Shown: piece by piece, positions 1 to 5,834 of the stretch
Layout of the letters: each line of letters starts with the position of its first letter
Position numbering within the stretch: position 1 is the first letter of the stretch
Source: Paraprevotella sp.
Lineage (GTDB): Bacteria > Bacteroidota > Bacteroidia > Bacteroidales > Bacteroidaceae
Direction: 5' to 3'
Assembly: GCA_017630975.1 (NCBI GenBank)
Contig: JAGBUF010000097.1
Coordinates: 1 to 7,533, forward strand
DNA length: 7,533 nucleotides
Position numbers and translations under genes: made by a program
The notes under the pieces: model-generated
The model's database searches: none
What the model was told of the DNA's origin: nothing
What the model saw: the letters and a program-made list of their open reading frames with translations, nothing else

Positions 1-351
1 TACCCCAACAAAGTGGTGGATGTAGCTGCTCATATCCAACCATCAGCTCGCGGCGAGTTGGAAATCACCACCGTCAATCAACAATTCTTGGCAGACAAGG
101 AATTGAAAGTGCAGACCTTAGGACGTGGATTTGCATGGTTGGACACCGGAACACATGATAGTTTGTCGGAGGCCTCCACTTTCATTGAGGTCATTGAAAA
201 ACGTCAAGGACTGAAAGTGGCTTGCTTGGAAGGTATTGCTTATCGCAAGGGATGGATCACTGCGGAGCAACTGCGTCAAGTGGCACAACCCATGATCAAG
301 AACCAATACGGTCAATATTTAATGCGACTGAGCGAAGAGACTTTTGATTAA
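1..351 (+). CDS. rfbA: Glucose-1-phosphate thymidylyltransferase, C-terminal part (5' end outside window)
   Basis: This is the last 116 residues of an RmlA/RfbA-type nucleotidyltransferase, which joins glucose-1-phosphate and dTTP to give dTDP-glucose and pyrophosphate, the first step of dTDP-L-rhamnose synthesis in the cytoplasm. Family-typical segments are PSARGELEIT (visible residues 14-23), GRGFAWLDTGTHDSL (41-55), the EASTFIEVIEKRQG stretch (57-70) followed by CLEGIAYRKGWI (75-86), and a KNQYGQYL tail (100-107). The reading frame is open to base 1, so the GTG at 13 is an internal valine and not a start. Family members are about 290 residues long, so roughly 60% is missing upstream. The stop is TAA at 349-351, and a hairpin terminator follows about 30 bp later, so this is probably the last gene of its transcript. 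The assignment is firm; the symbol could equally be written rmlA. Confidence 0.93.
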   Translation, partial: YPNKVVDVAAHIQPSARGELEITTVNQQFLADKELKVQTLGRGFAWLDTGTHDSLSEASTFIEVIEKRQGLKVACLEGIAYRKGWITAEQLRQVAQPMIKNQYGQYLMRLSEETFD

Positions 352-382
352 GAAAGCATTGAAATACCAATTTTATATTGAC

Positions 383-419
383 GAAGGGAAGGCATTATTG
401 TTCTTCCCTTTCTATTTTT
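383..419 (+). terminator. Intrinsic terminator after rfbA
   Basis: Bases 384-391 (AAGGGAAG) pair perfectly with 403-410 (CTTCCCTT), and a G-T wobble at 383/411 extends the stem to 9 bp. The loop is 11 nt, and five T residues follow at 415-419. The position 31 bp after the rfbA stop fits termination of that transcript. The minus strand lacks a comparable T-run, so it should act only on plus-strand transcription. Confidence 0.75.
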
Positions 420-422
420 CTT

Positions 423-522
423 GGTTTGCACTATCTTTAGATAACATAGACTGCACCTCGGAAATAAAAAAATAAAAAACTTTGTTTTCTTTTTTTTACT
501 TCTCTCGGTTTGCACTATCTTT
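423..522 (+). repeat. 16-bp direct repeat carrying promoter-like boxes (two copies)
   Basis: The sequence GGTTTGCACTATCTTT occurs exactly at 423-438 and again at 507-522, with starts 84 bp apart; this entry spans both copies. Each copy holds a TATCTTT core resembling the Bacteroidetes -7 box. The stretch between them is very A/T rich, including a long A-run around 462-479 and a T-run around 485-497. It may be a local duplication of a promoter segment or two similar binding sites; the sequence alone does not decide. Confidence 0.6.
432..439 (+). promoter_or_regulatory. Degenerate -7-like box, first repeat copy
   Basis: TATCTTTA at 432-439 matches the Bacteroidetes -7 consensus TAnnTTTG except for the last base. 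No good -33 TTG lies about 19 bp upstream, and the box sits shortly after the rfbA terminator. It may be a decayed copy of the box at 516. Low confidence that it is active. Confidence 0.25.
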
Positions 523-523
523 G
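516..523 (+). promoter_or_regulatory. Candidate -7 box (TATCTTTG), second repeat copy
   Basis: TATCTTTG is a full match to the Bacteroidetes TAnnTTTG -7 element. The expected -33 zone (about 493-497) is a T-run without a clear TTG. If used, transcription would begin near 528-531, inside the palindrome at 520-537, leaving a leader of about 110 nt before the ATG at 638. Confidence 0.45.
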
Positions 524-537
524 TGATAAATCACGAA
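520..537. promoter_or_regulatory. Palindrome at the predicted start site (possible operator)
   Basis: GTGAT-AA-ATCAC at 523-534 is a perfect inverted repeat with 5-bp arms and an AA centre. The symmetry extends outward by a G-T wobble (522/535) and two more pairs (521/536, 520/537). A 2-nt centre is too tight for a stable RNA hairpin, so a dimeric DNA-binding protein is a more natural reading. It overlaps the end of the -7 box at 516-523. The role is inferred from position only. Confidence 0.3.
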
Positions 538-566
538 GATATATTGGCACTCGCTGTGAAAAATAT

Positions 567-580
567 TGAAGTAAACTTCA
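567..580. promoter_or_regulatory. Second palindrome of the same layout (possible operator)
   Basis: TGAAGT-AA-ACTTCA is a perfect inverted repeat with 6-bp arms and the same AA centre as the palindrome at 523-534. The two centres are 45 bp apart. This one abuts the expected -33 region of the -7 box at 602-609, where a bound protein could affect polymerase. The arm sequences of the two palindromes differ, so they need not bind the same protein. Confidence 0.28.
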
Positions 581-601
581 TATTATTTCGCTCGTTGTTG
601 C

Positions 602-609
602 TATCTTTG
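602..609 (+). promoter_or_regulatory. Candidate -7 box for the Met-rich gene
   Basis: TATCTTTG lies 28 bp before the ATG at 638 and fully matches TAnnTTTG, putting the likely start site near 615 and a leader of about 23 nt. The expected -33 zone near 578-583 lacks a TTG, so the promoter may be weak or dependent on an activator. Of the three boxes in this gap it is the best placed for the downstream gene. Confidence 0.55.
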
Positions 610-637
610 CAAGATATAAACTGAAAAAAGAAAAGAA

Positions 638-1273
638 ATGGGAATATTATCTAAGTTTTTTGGAAAAGCTACAACTGAAAGTACTGCACGCGTGGGTGGC
701 ATGGAAGATTTCATGACCCTCATCAGAGTATACTATCAAGCAGTCATGGCCATGCAGATGGGCATCACTAATTTGGCAGCATTGCCCGACCTCCGCATCT
801 TCAAACAAACATTGCACGTACCGACAGTCAACAACAAATTGGGCATCGGCGAACGCAAACGTTGCAAAAACATGTTGATGGATGTATATGGTTTGAGCGA
901 GGATTTTTTCAAGGAAATCGACGCCAGCATCAAACGCAATTGCCGTAATATCAACGACATCAAGAGCTACCTGCTCATGTTCCAGGGATTCAGTCAGGAC
1001 TTGATGATGCTGATGGGCAACTTGATGCAATGGAAATTCCGCTTACCATCATTCTTACGCAAGGCCTTGCGAGCCATGACAGAAAAGACCATTCACGACA
1101 TCCTGACCAAGAACGACTGGAAAGACGACAATGTACGCCGCACATGCGTCAACATCCGCCAATACCAGATGCGTTTGCAATATAGCGAACAATGGATGTC
1201 TGAATATGTATTCAACATCATTATGTTGGCAAAAAAAGAGCCAAAACCAAAGGATATTGACGACAAAAAATAA
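638..1273 (+). CDS. Met-rich protein of unknown function (211 aa)
   Basis: I do not recognise this protein as a named family. It is basic and looks largely helical, and about 17 of 211 residues are Met (8%), including an LMMLMGNLM cluster in the middle and VMAMQM near residue 40. There is no signal peptide and no convincing membrane segment, so a cytoplasmic location is most likely. The C-terminus is a short charged tail (KKEPKPKDIDDKK). ATG 638 is preceded by an A-rich stretch (AAAAAAGAAAAGAA-like) typical of Bacteroidetes leaders, and the -7 box at 602-609 fits this start. The ORF is long, uninterrupted and has ordinary codon use, so it is real. It lies just upstream of the coiled-coil/zapA pair but those have their own promoter, so a functional link is only suggested by position. 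Confidence 0.8.
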   Translation: MGILSKFFGKATTESTARVGGMEDFMTLIRVYYQAVMAMQMGITNLAALPDLRIFKQTLHVPTVNNKLGIGERKRCKNMLMDVYGLSEDFFKEIDASIKRNCRNINDIKSYLLMFQGFSQDLMMLMGNLMQWKFRLPSFLRKALRAMTEKTIHDILTKNDWKDDNVRRTCVNIRQYQMRLQYSEQWMSEYVFNIIMLAKKEPKPKDIDDKK

Positions 1274-1282
1274 AGGAAAGAG

Positions 1283-1312
1283 TTGGGAATTAAAAGATTT
1301 TTCCTAACTTTG
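1283..1312 (+). promoter_or_regulatory. Bacteroidetes-type promoter for the coiled-coil/zapA pair
   Basis: A TTG -33 element at 1283-1285 and a TAACTTTG -7 element at 1305-1312 are separated by exactly 19 bp, which matches the known Bacteroides primary-sigma promoter layout. Transcription should start near 1318, giving a short leader of about 12 nt before ATG 1331. It is the best-formed promoter in the window and makes the coiled-coil gene the first gene of its transcript. Confidence 0.75.
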
Positions 1313-1330
1313 TAACGAGAAGGCAATAAA

Positions 1331-1624
1331 ATGACTGCAGAAGGAGAAACACTCATACGGACTTTAGAAGCACGCGTCACACAATTGGCGTTGGAATACA
1401 ATGCCTTGAAAAGCCGTTATGCGACAATGGTTCAAACGATGGAAGAAAAGGAAAATACCATCGGCGAACTCAAGTCACAAGTGAGCCAATTGCAAAAAGA
1501 TTATGCCAACCTTAAAACAGCCAAGATGATCGACATCAGTAGCGGAGAAATGAAAGACGCCAAATCAAGATTGTCAAAGCTGGTGCGTGAAGTAGACAAG
1601 TGTATCGCACTTTTAAATGTGTAA
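1331..1624 (+). CDS. Small coiled-coil protein encoded directly upstream of zapA
   Basis: This 97-residue protein has a likely coiled coil over about residues 6-64 (repeated hydrophobic positions in a Glu/Lys/Gln-rich helix), followed by a distinct tail with DAKSRLSKLVREVDKCIALL (76-95). It has no signal peptide or membrane segment. I recall a similar tail in small proteins encoded beside zapA in other Bacteroidetes, but cannot check this here. The zapA start lies only 6 bp after its stop, so the two are almost certainly co-transcribed from the promoter at 1283-1312. By genomic position and architecture it could be a ZapA partner, playing a role like ZapB in Gammaproteobacteria. That is inference; no sequence homology to ZapB is claimed. 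Confidence 0.82.
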   Translation: MTAEGETLIRTLEARVTQLALEYNALKSRYATMVQTMEEKENTIGELKSQVSQLQKDYANLKTAKMIDISSGEMKDAKSRLSKLVREVDKCIALLNV

Positions 1625-1630
1625 AACAAC

Positions 1631-1933
1631 ATGGAAGTAAGCGAAGACTTTACTATAAACCTGAGATTGGGACAATGCCCTATGTCCATCACCATCAAGA
1701 GGAAGGACGAGGAAGCATATAGAGCAGCTGAACGTCTGATCAATCAGCGTTTCAATTTGTATGCCTCACAATATTCCAACTTAGGCACTGAAACTTATAT
1801 GTGCATGGCTGCCCTCGACATCGCTCTCTCTGTCAAGAAGAACGAATTGCGTAACGACACGCAACCCTTTGAGGAAAGCATGAAAAGAATGCTGAAAACC
1901 TTGGAAGACACCTTGGCTGCGAAAGCAGAATAA
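1631..1933 (+). CDS. zapA: Cell division protein ZapA
   Basis: This 100-residue protein matches the ZapA family in length and layout: an N-terminal beta-rich globular domain (FTINLRLGQCPMSITIKRKDEE, about residues 7-28), an AAERLINQRF helix (32-41), then a long C-terminal helix containing MAALDIALSVKKNEL (59-73), expected to form a coiled-coil dimer or tetramer. ZapA proteins bind FtsZ filaments in the cytoplasm and promote bundling and Z-ring integrity. ATG 1631 follows the upstream coiled-coil gene by 6 bp, which supports translational coupling or at least a shared transcript. A hairpin with a T-run 25 bp after the stop marks the probable end of the two-gene unit. Nothing in the sequence suggests damage. 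ZapA is a diverged family, so the call rests on layout, helix pattern and the rny neighbour together. Confidence 0.86.
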   Translation: MEVSEDFTINLRLGQCPMSITIKRKDEEAYRAAERLINQRFNLYASQYSNLGTETYMCMAALDIALSVKKNELRNDTQPFEESMKRMLKTLEDTLAAKAE

Positions 1934-1958
1934 GATATTCAACATACAAGCAACTACA

Positions 1959-2012
1959 CACGCACGGTTTCCCTATCCGCCTAACGGTAAGGGTAAGCAG
2001 TGCGTGATTTTT
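1959..2012 (+). terminator. Hairpin with T-run between zapA and rny (terminator or attenuator)
   Basis: A perfect 7-bp outer stem pairs CACGCAC (1959-1965) with GTGCGTG (2000-2006). Inside it CCCT (1971-1974) pairs with AGGG (1990-1993) and CCG (1977-1979) with CGG (1985-1987), closing a CCTAA loop. Five T residues follow at 2008-2012. This should end the zapA transcript. Only 28 bp remain before the rny start and I see no TAnnTTTG box there, so either transcription reads through or the hairpin is part of the rny leader. Confidence 0.65.
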
Positions 2013-2040
2013 ATATAACAAAATAAATAACAACAAGAAA

Positions 2041-3576
2041 ATGGAACCAATTATAATTACAGCGGTCGCAAGCGTCATCGTAGGCGCAATCCTTGGCTTT
2101 GTGATGTTCCGTTTCATTGCCAAAGGCAAATACAACCAAATGGTCAGCGAAGCGGAAAAGGAAGCCGAAGTCATTAAGCAAAAGAAACTCTTAGAGGTAA
2201 AAGAGAAATTCCTCAATAAGAAGTCCGAGTTGGAAAAGGAGGTACAACAACGTAACCAGCAAATCCAACAACATGAAAACAGACTGAAACAAAGAGAGCT
2301 GAGCCTCAACCAACGTCAGGATGACTTGAACAGAAAGAAAAACGAGATTGACACTGACCGCAAGCGTTTGGAAAATCAACAAATCGGGTTGGCGAAGCGT
2401 GAAGAGGAACTACGCGTGCTGGAAGCACAGGAACGTGAAAAATTGGAAGCGATTGGTGGACTGAGTGCTGAAGAGGCCCGCGACAGACTGGTAGAGTCGT
2501 TGAAGGACGAAGCAAAAAGCAATGCGGCTACATACATCAACGAAATCATAGACGAAGCCAAATTGACAGCCAACAAAGAGGCGAAACGTATCGTGATACA
2601 AAGTATTCAAAGAGTGGCTACTGAAACAGCCATTGAAAACAGTGTTACTGTATTCCACATCGACAATGACGAAGTGAAAGGACGAATCATCGGTCGTGAG
2701 GGTCGTAATATTCGTGCTTTAGAAGCTGCCACAGGTGTTGAAATCGTAGTAGACGACACCCCGGAGGCAATCGTCATATCAGCATTTGACCCTGTACGCC
2801 GTGAAATTTGTCGTTTGGCACTACATCAATTGGTGGCTGACGGACGTATACACCCTGCCCGCATTGAGGAAGTGGTGGCGAAAGTGACCAAACAAGTAGA
2901 GGAAGAAATCATTGAGACAGGTAAGCGCACAGCCATTGATTTGGGCGTACATGGCTTACATCCGGAATTGGTGCGCATCGTCGGTAAGATGAAATACCGC
3001 AGCAGTTACGGACAAAATCTATTGCAGCATGCACGCGAAACAGCCAACCTATGTGCTGTGATGGCATCAGAATTGGGTTTGAATCCCAAGAAAGCAAAAC
3101 GCGCCGGTCTATTACACGATATAGGTAAAGTGCCTGATGAAGAACCGGAAATGCCACATGCTATCTATGGTGCCAAGTTGGCTGAGAAATACAAGGAAAA
3201 ACCTGAAATTTGCAATGCCATCGGTGCTCACCACGATGAAATGGAAATGACATCTCTACTCGCACCCATTGTACAAGTGTGTGACGCCATCAGTGGTGCA
3301 CGTCCTGGAGCACGACGCGAAATTGTAGAAGCCTACATCAAGCGTTTGAACGACCTTGAGAACATCGCCATGAGCTATCCGGGTGTTACGAAAACATACG
3401 CCATCCAAGCCGGTCGCGAGTTACGTGTCATCGTCGGTGCAGACAAGATAGACGACCAACAAACTGAATTATTAAGCGGAGAAATCGCCAAGAAAATTCA
3501 GGATGAAATGACTTATCCGGGACAAGTTAAAATTACTGTCATCCGAGAAACCCGATCAGTCAGCTACGCAAAATAA
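2041..3576 (+). CDS. rny: Ribonuclease Y
   Basis: This 511-residue protein has the complete RNase Y layout. Residues 4-26 form one N-terminal membrane anchor, and residues about 27-190 a long charged coiled coil. A KH domain follows with [10 protein letters not shown] at 214-223 (GxxG = G218-G221). The C-terminal HD domain has H330, H359-D360 in LLHDIGK, H397-H398-D399 and D415, the expected metal-binding and catalytic positions. RNase Y is a membrane-attached, single-strand-specific endoribonuclease that starts mRNA decay; in Bacteroidetes it may fill the place of RNase E. The length is usual and no key residue is missing. ATG 2041 gives an intact membrane anchor right at the N-terminus and is preceded by an A-rich, SD-free leader. 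The gene follows zapA with a hairpin between, and ends at a strong terminator; its own promoter is not evident in the 107-bp gap. Confidence 0.97.
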   Translation: MEPIIITAVASVIVGAILGFVMFRFIAKGKYNQMVSEAEKEAEVIKQKKLLEVKEKFLNKKSELEKEVQQRNQQIQQHENRLKQRELSLNQRQDDLNRKKNEIDTDRKRLENQQIGLAKREEELRVLEAQEREKLEAIGGLSAEEARDRLVESLKDEAKSNAATYINEIIDEAKLTANKEAKRIVIQSIQRVATETAIENSVTVFHIDNDEVKGRIIGREGRNIRALEAATGVEIVVDDTPEAIVISAFDPVRREICRLALHQLVADGRIHPARIEEVVAKVTKQVEEEIIETGKRTAIDLGVHGLHPELVRIVGKMKYRSSYGQNLLQHARETANLCAVMASELGLNPKKAKRAGLLHDIGKVPDEEPEMPHAIYGAKLAEKYKEKPEICNAIGAHHDEMEMTSLLAPIVQVCDAISGARPGARREIVEAYIKRLNDLENIAMSYPGVTKTYAIQAGRELRVIVGADKIDDQQTELLSGEIAKKIQDEMTYPGQVKITVIRETRSVSYAK

Positions 3577-3583
3577 AGACCTC

Positions 3584-3616
3584 TCCCCTTCCCTTCAACA
3601 AGGGAGGGGGATTTTT
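3584..3616 (+). terminator. Strong intrinsic terminator after rny
   Basis: Bases 3584-3595 (TCCCCTTCCCTT) pair with 3600-3611 (AAGGGAGGGGGA) in a 12-bp stem with a single T-G wobble. The loop is CAAC (3596-3599) and five T residues follow at 3612-3616. It starts 7 bp after the rny stop. The T-run ends only 10 bp before the ATG of the next gene, which is unusually close. Confidence 0.92.
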
Positions 3617-3626
3617 ATCATCTGTA

Positions 3627-4643
3627 ATGAAAAAACAAATCAGTTGGATCAACACGGCTCGAACACTTTGCATCATCGCTATATATCTACGCCATAGCGA
3701 GATTTACTACGAAATGTCCGAAGCCTCATCCTTACTGACTTCTTTGTTCACCCCCTTCAGAGTGGTCATCTTCTTTTTTATCAGCGGTTACCTGTTCTTC
3801 AAAAAACAATTGGCAGACATCACAACACCGCAATCCAACCAACTACAACTGAACACTTACACTGCTTCATTGAAACATCTGATGTTTCGTTTGGCGATTC
3901 CTACCATTGTATTTGCTACGTTGATTTACATCCCCAAGATGGTTTTTCATGGTTCATCCATTGACGCTAAGATGTATTTGCACGATGTGTGGGGCGGTAC
4001 AAGCTATTGGTTCACATCAGCGCTCACAGTTGCACAGGTGATACTGCTGACCTTAATATGGGTGAAGAGAACTCAAATATCATGGTATCTGATGATTTGC
4101 ACACTACTGATGTTGGTGGGTTGGTATTTAGGAACAGCATACTATACACCATTCCCATGGCATTGGCAATCTGCCCTCATTGCCTCTTTTTTCCTTGCAT
4201 TAGGTGGATTTTATCAGAGATATGAAACTACCATAGACCGGTATATAAAGGGGCCTATAGTCATAGGCATATCTTTGATATACATTGGCATCGTCACCAT
4301 CGGCAAGGGTACCTACTCCACGATGATAGCCCCCATACAATTGAATGTACAAGGTTTTGCAGTCATCATAGCAGGTATCATCTTCATCATCGGGTGCAGT
4401 AAGTGGATTTCTGATTTGAAAGGTTTGAACTATATCGGCAAACATTCCATTACTTTCTATTTCCTTTCGGGTGTAATGCCGGCATTCTTCTCTACCATTG
4501 CACACCACCTCCACCACACCAACATACCTTATTTATATGGTGTAGTAGCACTCTTTTCACTTGCAGGGGCATGCATTGCCACTTACATCATCGGGCGTTA
4601 TCTCCCCTTCTTGCTTGACTTAAGAAGATTAGGTAAAAAGTAA
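3627..4643 (+). CDS. Membrane acyltransferase, acyltransferase-3 family (338 aa)
   Basis: This is a polytopic inner-membrane protein of the AT3 / fucose 4-O-acetylase-like group, whose members O-acylate sugars of surface polysaccharides. Visible marks are WINTARTLCIIAIYLRHS (residues 7-24), which contains R12 and H23 in the family R-X10-H spacing; a FFFISGYLFFKK segment (49-60); KHLMFRLAIP (83-92); a YWFTSAL element (127-133); and YIGKHSITFYFL near the C-terminus (269-280). Around ten hydrophobic helices can be counted. The usual Asp of the first motif is Asn (N9). ATG 3627 places the first motif at residue 7, as in relatives, so the start is convincing, although it has no SD and lies only 10 bp after the rny terminator with no visible promoter. 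The stop is 3 bp from that of the convergent wecA-like gene. The acyl acceptor cannot be deduced. Confidence 0.88.
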   Translation: MKKQISWINTARTLCIIAIYLRHSEIYYEMSEASSLLTSLFTPFRVVIFFFISGYLFFKKQLADITTPQSNQLQLNTYTASLKHLMFRLAIPTIVFATLIYIPKMVFHGSSIDAKMYLHDVWGGTSYWFTSALTVAQVILLTLIWVKRTQISWYLMICTLLMLVGWYLGTAYYTPFPWHWQSALIASFFLALGGFYQRYETTIDRYIKGPIVIGISLIYIGIVTIGKGTYSTMIAPIQLNVQGFAVIIAGIIFIIGCSKWISDLKGLNYIGKHSITFYFLSGVMPAFFSTIAHHLHHTNIPYLYGVVALFSLAGACIATYIIGRYLPFLLDLRRLGKK

Positions 4644-4646
4644 AAT

Positions 4647-5744
4647 TTATGCTTCCTGACGGAACTTGGCCAGCATGTTCATCAACAAGATGAACAAGGT
4701 ATACAATACCACATCTACAAGAACAATCCATGAGGCAGATATACCACAGTCATACAAGACGTAATTAAGAACGCAGAAGGCCATGAAAAGACAAAGGATG
4801 ATACACAATGCCTGATGCATGCTGAAACCGGCTGCCATGACTTTATGGTGAATGTGTGTCTTATCGGGTGAAAACATCGCCTTTCCCTCCAATTTTCTGA
4901 CGATAGCCACTCTAATGACATCAAAAGTGGGCACAATCAACAATGTATAGGAAAGCAATAGCGCATAACTTCGATATGGCATGACTGCTGGATTATTCAT
5001 GGCGAACTTGATGGACAAGTATGCCAAAGCATAGCCCAAGAACAAACTGCCCGAATCACCCATAAATGTTTTGGTATGCTTTTTCGCATTTCCAAATACA
5101 TTATAATAGAAGAACGTCAACAATGCTCCCAACAGTCCGGCTGCACCGGCAGCATAAAGGACAGTAAAATCCATCTGCAGATATAAGTATACATACACAG
5201 CAAGGATACAGATGCATAATCCTGACGACAAACCATCAATACCATCAATCAGGTTGATGGAGTTGACCACCAAAAGGATGACAAAAATGGTAAATGGATA
5301 ACTGAACCAGAAAGGCAATTCGTATAAACCGAACAAACCATAAAAATTATTGATGTGCAACCAACAGAAAGGCAACACCGCAGCTGCCACTAATTGAATC
5401 AAGAATTTATGGGAAGCTTTCATACTGATGACATCATCCAATATTCCGATGATATATATCAAAAACGCACCGACAGCCATCAGTACAGAGGACGTTTTCA
5501 AAGTAAATTGCCCCTGGAATCCATTAGAATCTATGAACAGATAGCACAGCAATCCCACCAGCATAGCCGGCATAAAAACAATACCGCCCAAGCGAGGAAT
5601 GGCATGCTGATGTACCTTTCTGGCATTCGGCATATCATATAATCCTTTTACTCTGCAATATTTCAATAAAAAAGGCATCGCTATGCCGGCAGCTGCAAGT
5701 CCCGCAACTGCGGAAAGAAGTACGCTGATGATATCTTTTGTCAT
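4647..5744 (-). CDS. WecA/TagO-like undecaprenyl-phosphate sugar-1-phosphate transferase (365 aa)
   Basis: This is a multi-pass membrane enzyme of the MraY/WecA family, which moves a HexNAc-1-phosphate from a UDP-sugar to undecaprenyl phosphate and so starts a lipid-linked glycan. Conserved elements appear in order: ARKVHQHAIPRLGG (residues 41-54), the catalytic Asp pair D103-D104 in GILDDV, NSINLIDGIDGLSSG (161-175), FMGDSGSLFLGY (227-238), FDVIRV (274-279) and the cytoplasmic His motif DKTHIHH (294-300). The HIHH form favours WecA/TagO-like enzymes over MraY. Length is usual and all key residues are present. It is the only gene of its transcript visible here: both neighbours are on the opposite strand. 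ATG 5744 starts just ahead of the first membrane helix. No full promoter box is visible upstream on the minus strand; TACGTTAT about 25 bp before the ATG is only a weak resemblance. The sugar is probably GlcNAc or a related HexNAc (inference). Confidence 0.94.
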   Translation of the reverse strand: MTKDIISVLLSAVAGLAAAGIAMPFLLKYCRVKGLYDMPNARKVHQHAIPRLGGIVFMPAMLVGLLCYLFIDSNGFQGQFTLKTSSVLMAVGAFLIYIIGILDDVISMKASHKFLIQLVAAAVLPFCWLHINNFYGLFGLYELPFWFSYPFTIFVILLVVNSINLIDGIDGLSSGLCICILAVYVYLYLQMDFTVLYAAGAAGLLGALLTFFYYNVFGNAKKHTKTFMGDSGSLFLGYALAYLSIKFAMNNPAVMPYRSYALLLSYTLLIVPTFDVIRVAIVRKLEGKAMFSPDKTHIHHKVMAAGFSMHQALCIILCLFMAFCVLNYVLYDCGISASWIVLVDVVLYTLFILLMNMLAKFRQEA

Positions 5745-5795
5745 GACGCTTGGTTTTTATTTTATAACGTAGATTATTCCGAATTATTTTAATCC

Positions 5796-5821
5796 TTGTT
5801 AAGAAAACATCATTAACTTTG
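5796..5821 (+). promoter_or_regulatory. Promoter of the second acyltransferase gene
   Basis: TAACTTTG at 5814-5821 fully matches the Bacteroidetes -7 element. The nearest TTG (5796-5798) is only 15 bp upstream, shorter than the usual 19 or so, so the -33 part is poor. The box ends 13 bp before ATG 5835, which implies a leader of under 10 nt, so the mRNA would be almost leaderless. The divergent wecA-like gene must use a separate promoter in the same 90-bp gap. Confidence 0.58.
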
Positions 5822-5834
5822 CAAAAAAATCAAA

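Noticed and set aside
13..15. GTG at 13 as the start of the first gene
   Set aside because: The upstream codons (YPNK) continue the RmlA alignment pattern and more than half of the enzyme would be missing; the gene is cut by the window.
520..537. CRP or FNR site at the first palindrome
   Set aside because: TGTGA and TCAC are present but only 4 bp apart instead of the 6 needed for a CRP-type site, and the match to FNR-type arms is poor.
1934..2040. 6S RNA gene between zapA and rny
   Set aside because: In Proteobacteria the 6S RNA gene lies beside zapA, so I looked for one. The gap is only 107 bp, too short for a typical 6S RNA of about 180 nt, and the hairpin has a small 5-nt loop instead of a large open central bubble.
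1833..2309. Minus-strand open frame of 158 codons over the end of zapA and start of rny
   Set aside because: It is antisense to two well-supported genes and the hairpin between them, and its translation is Ser/Leu/Cys-rich without any family pattern, as expected for a shadow frame.
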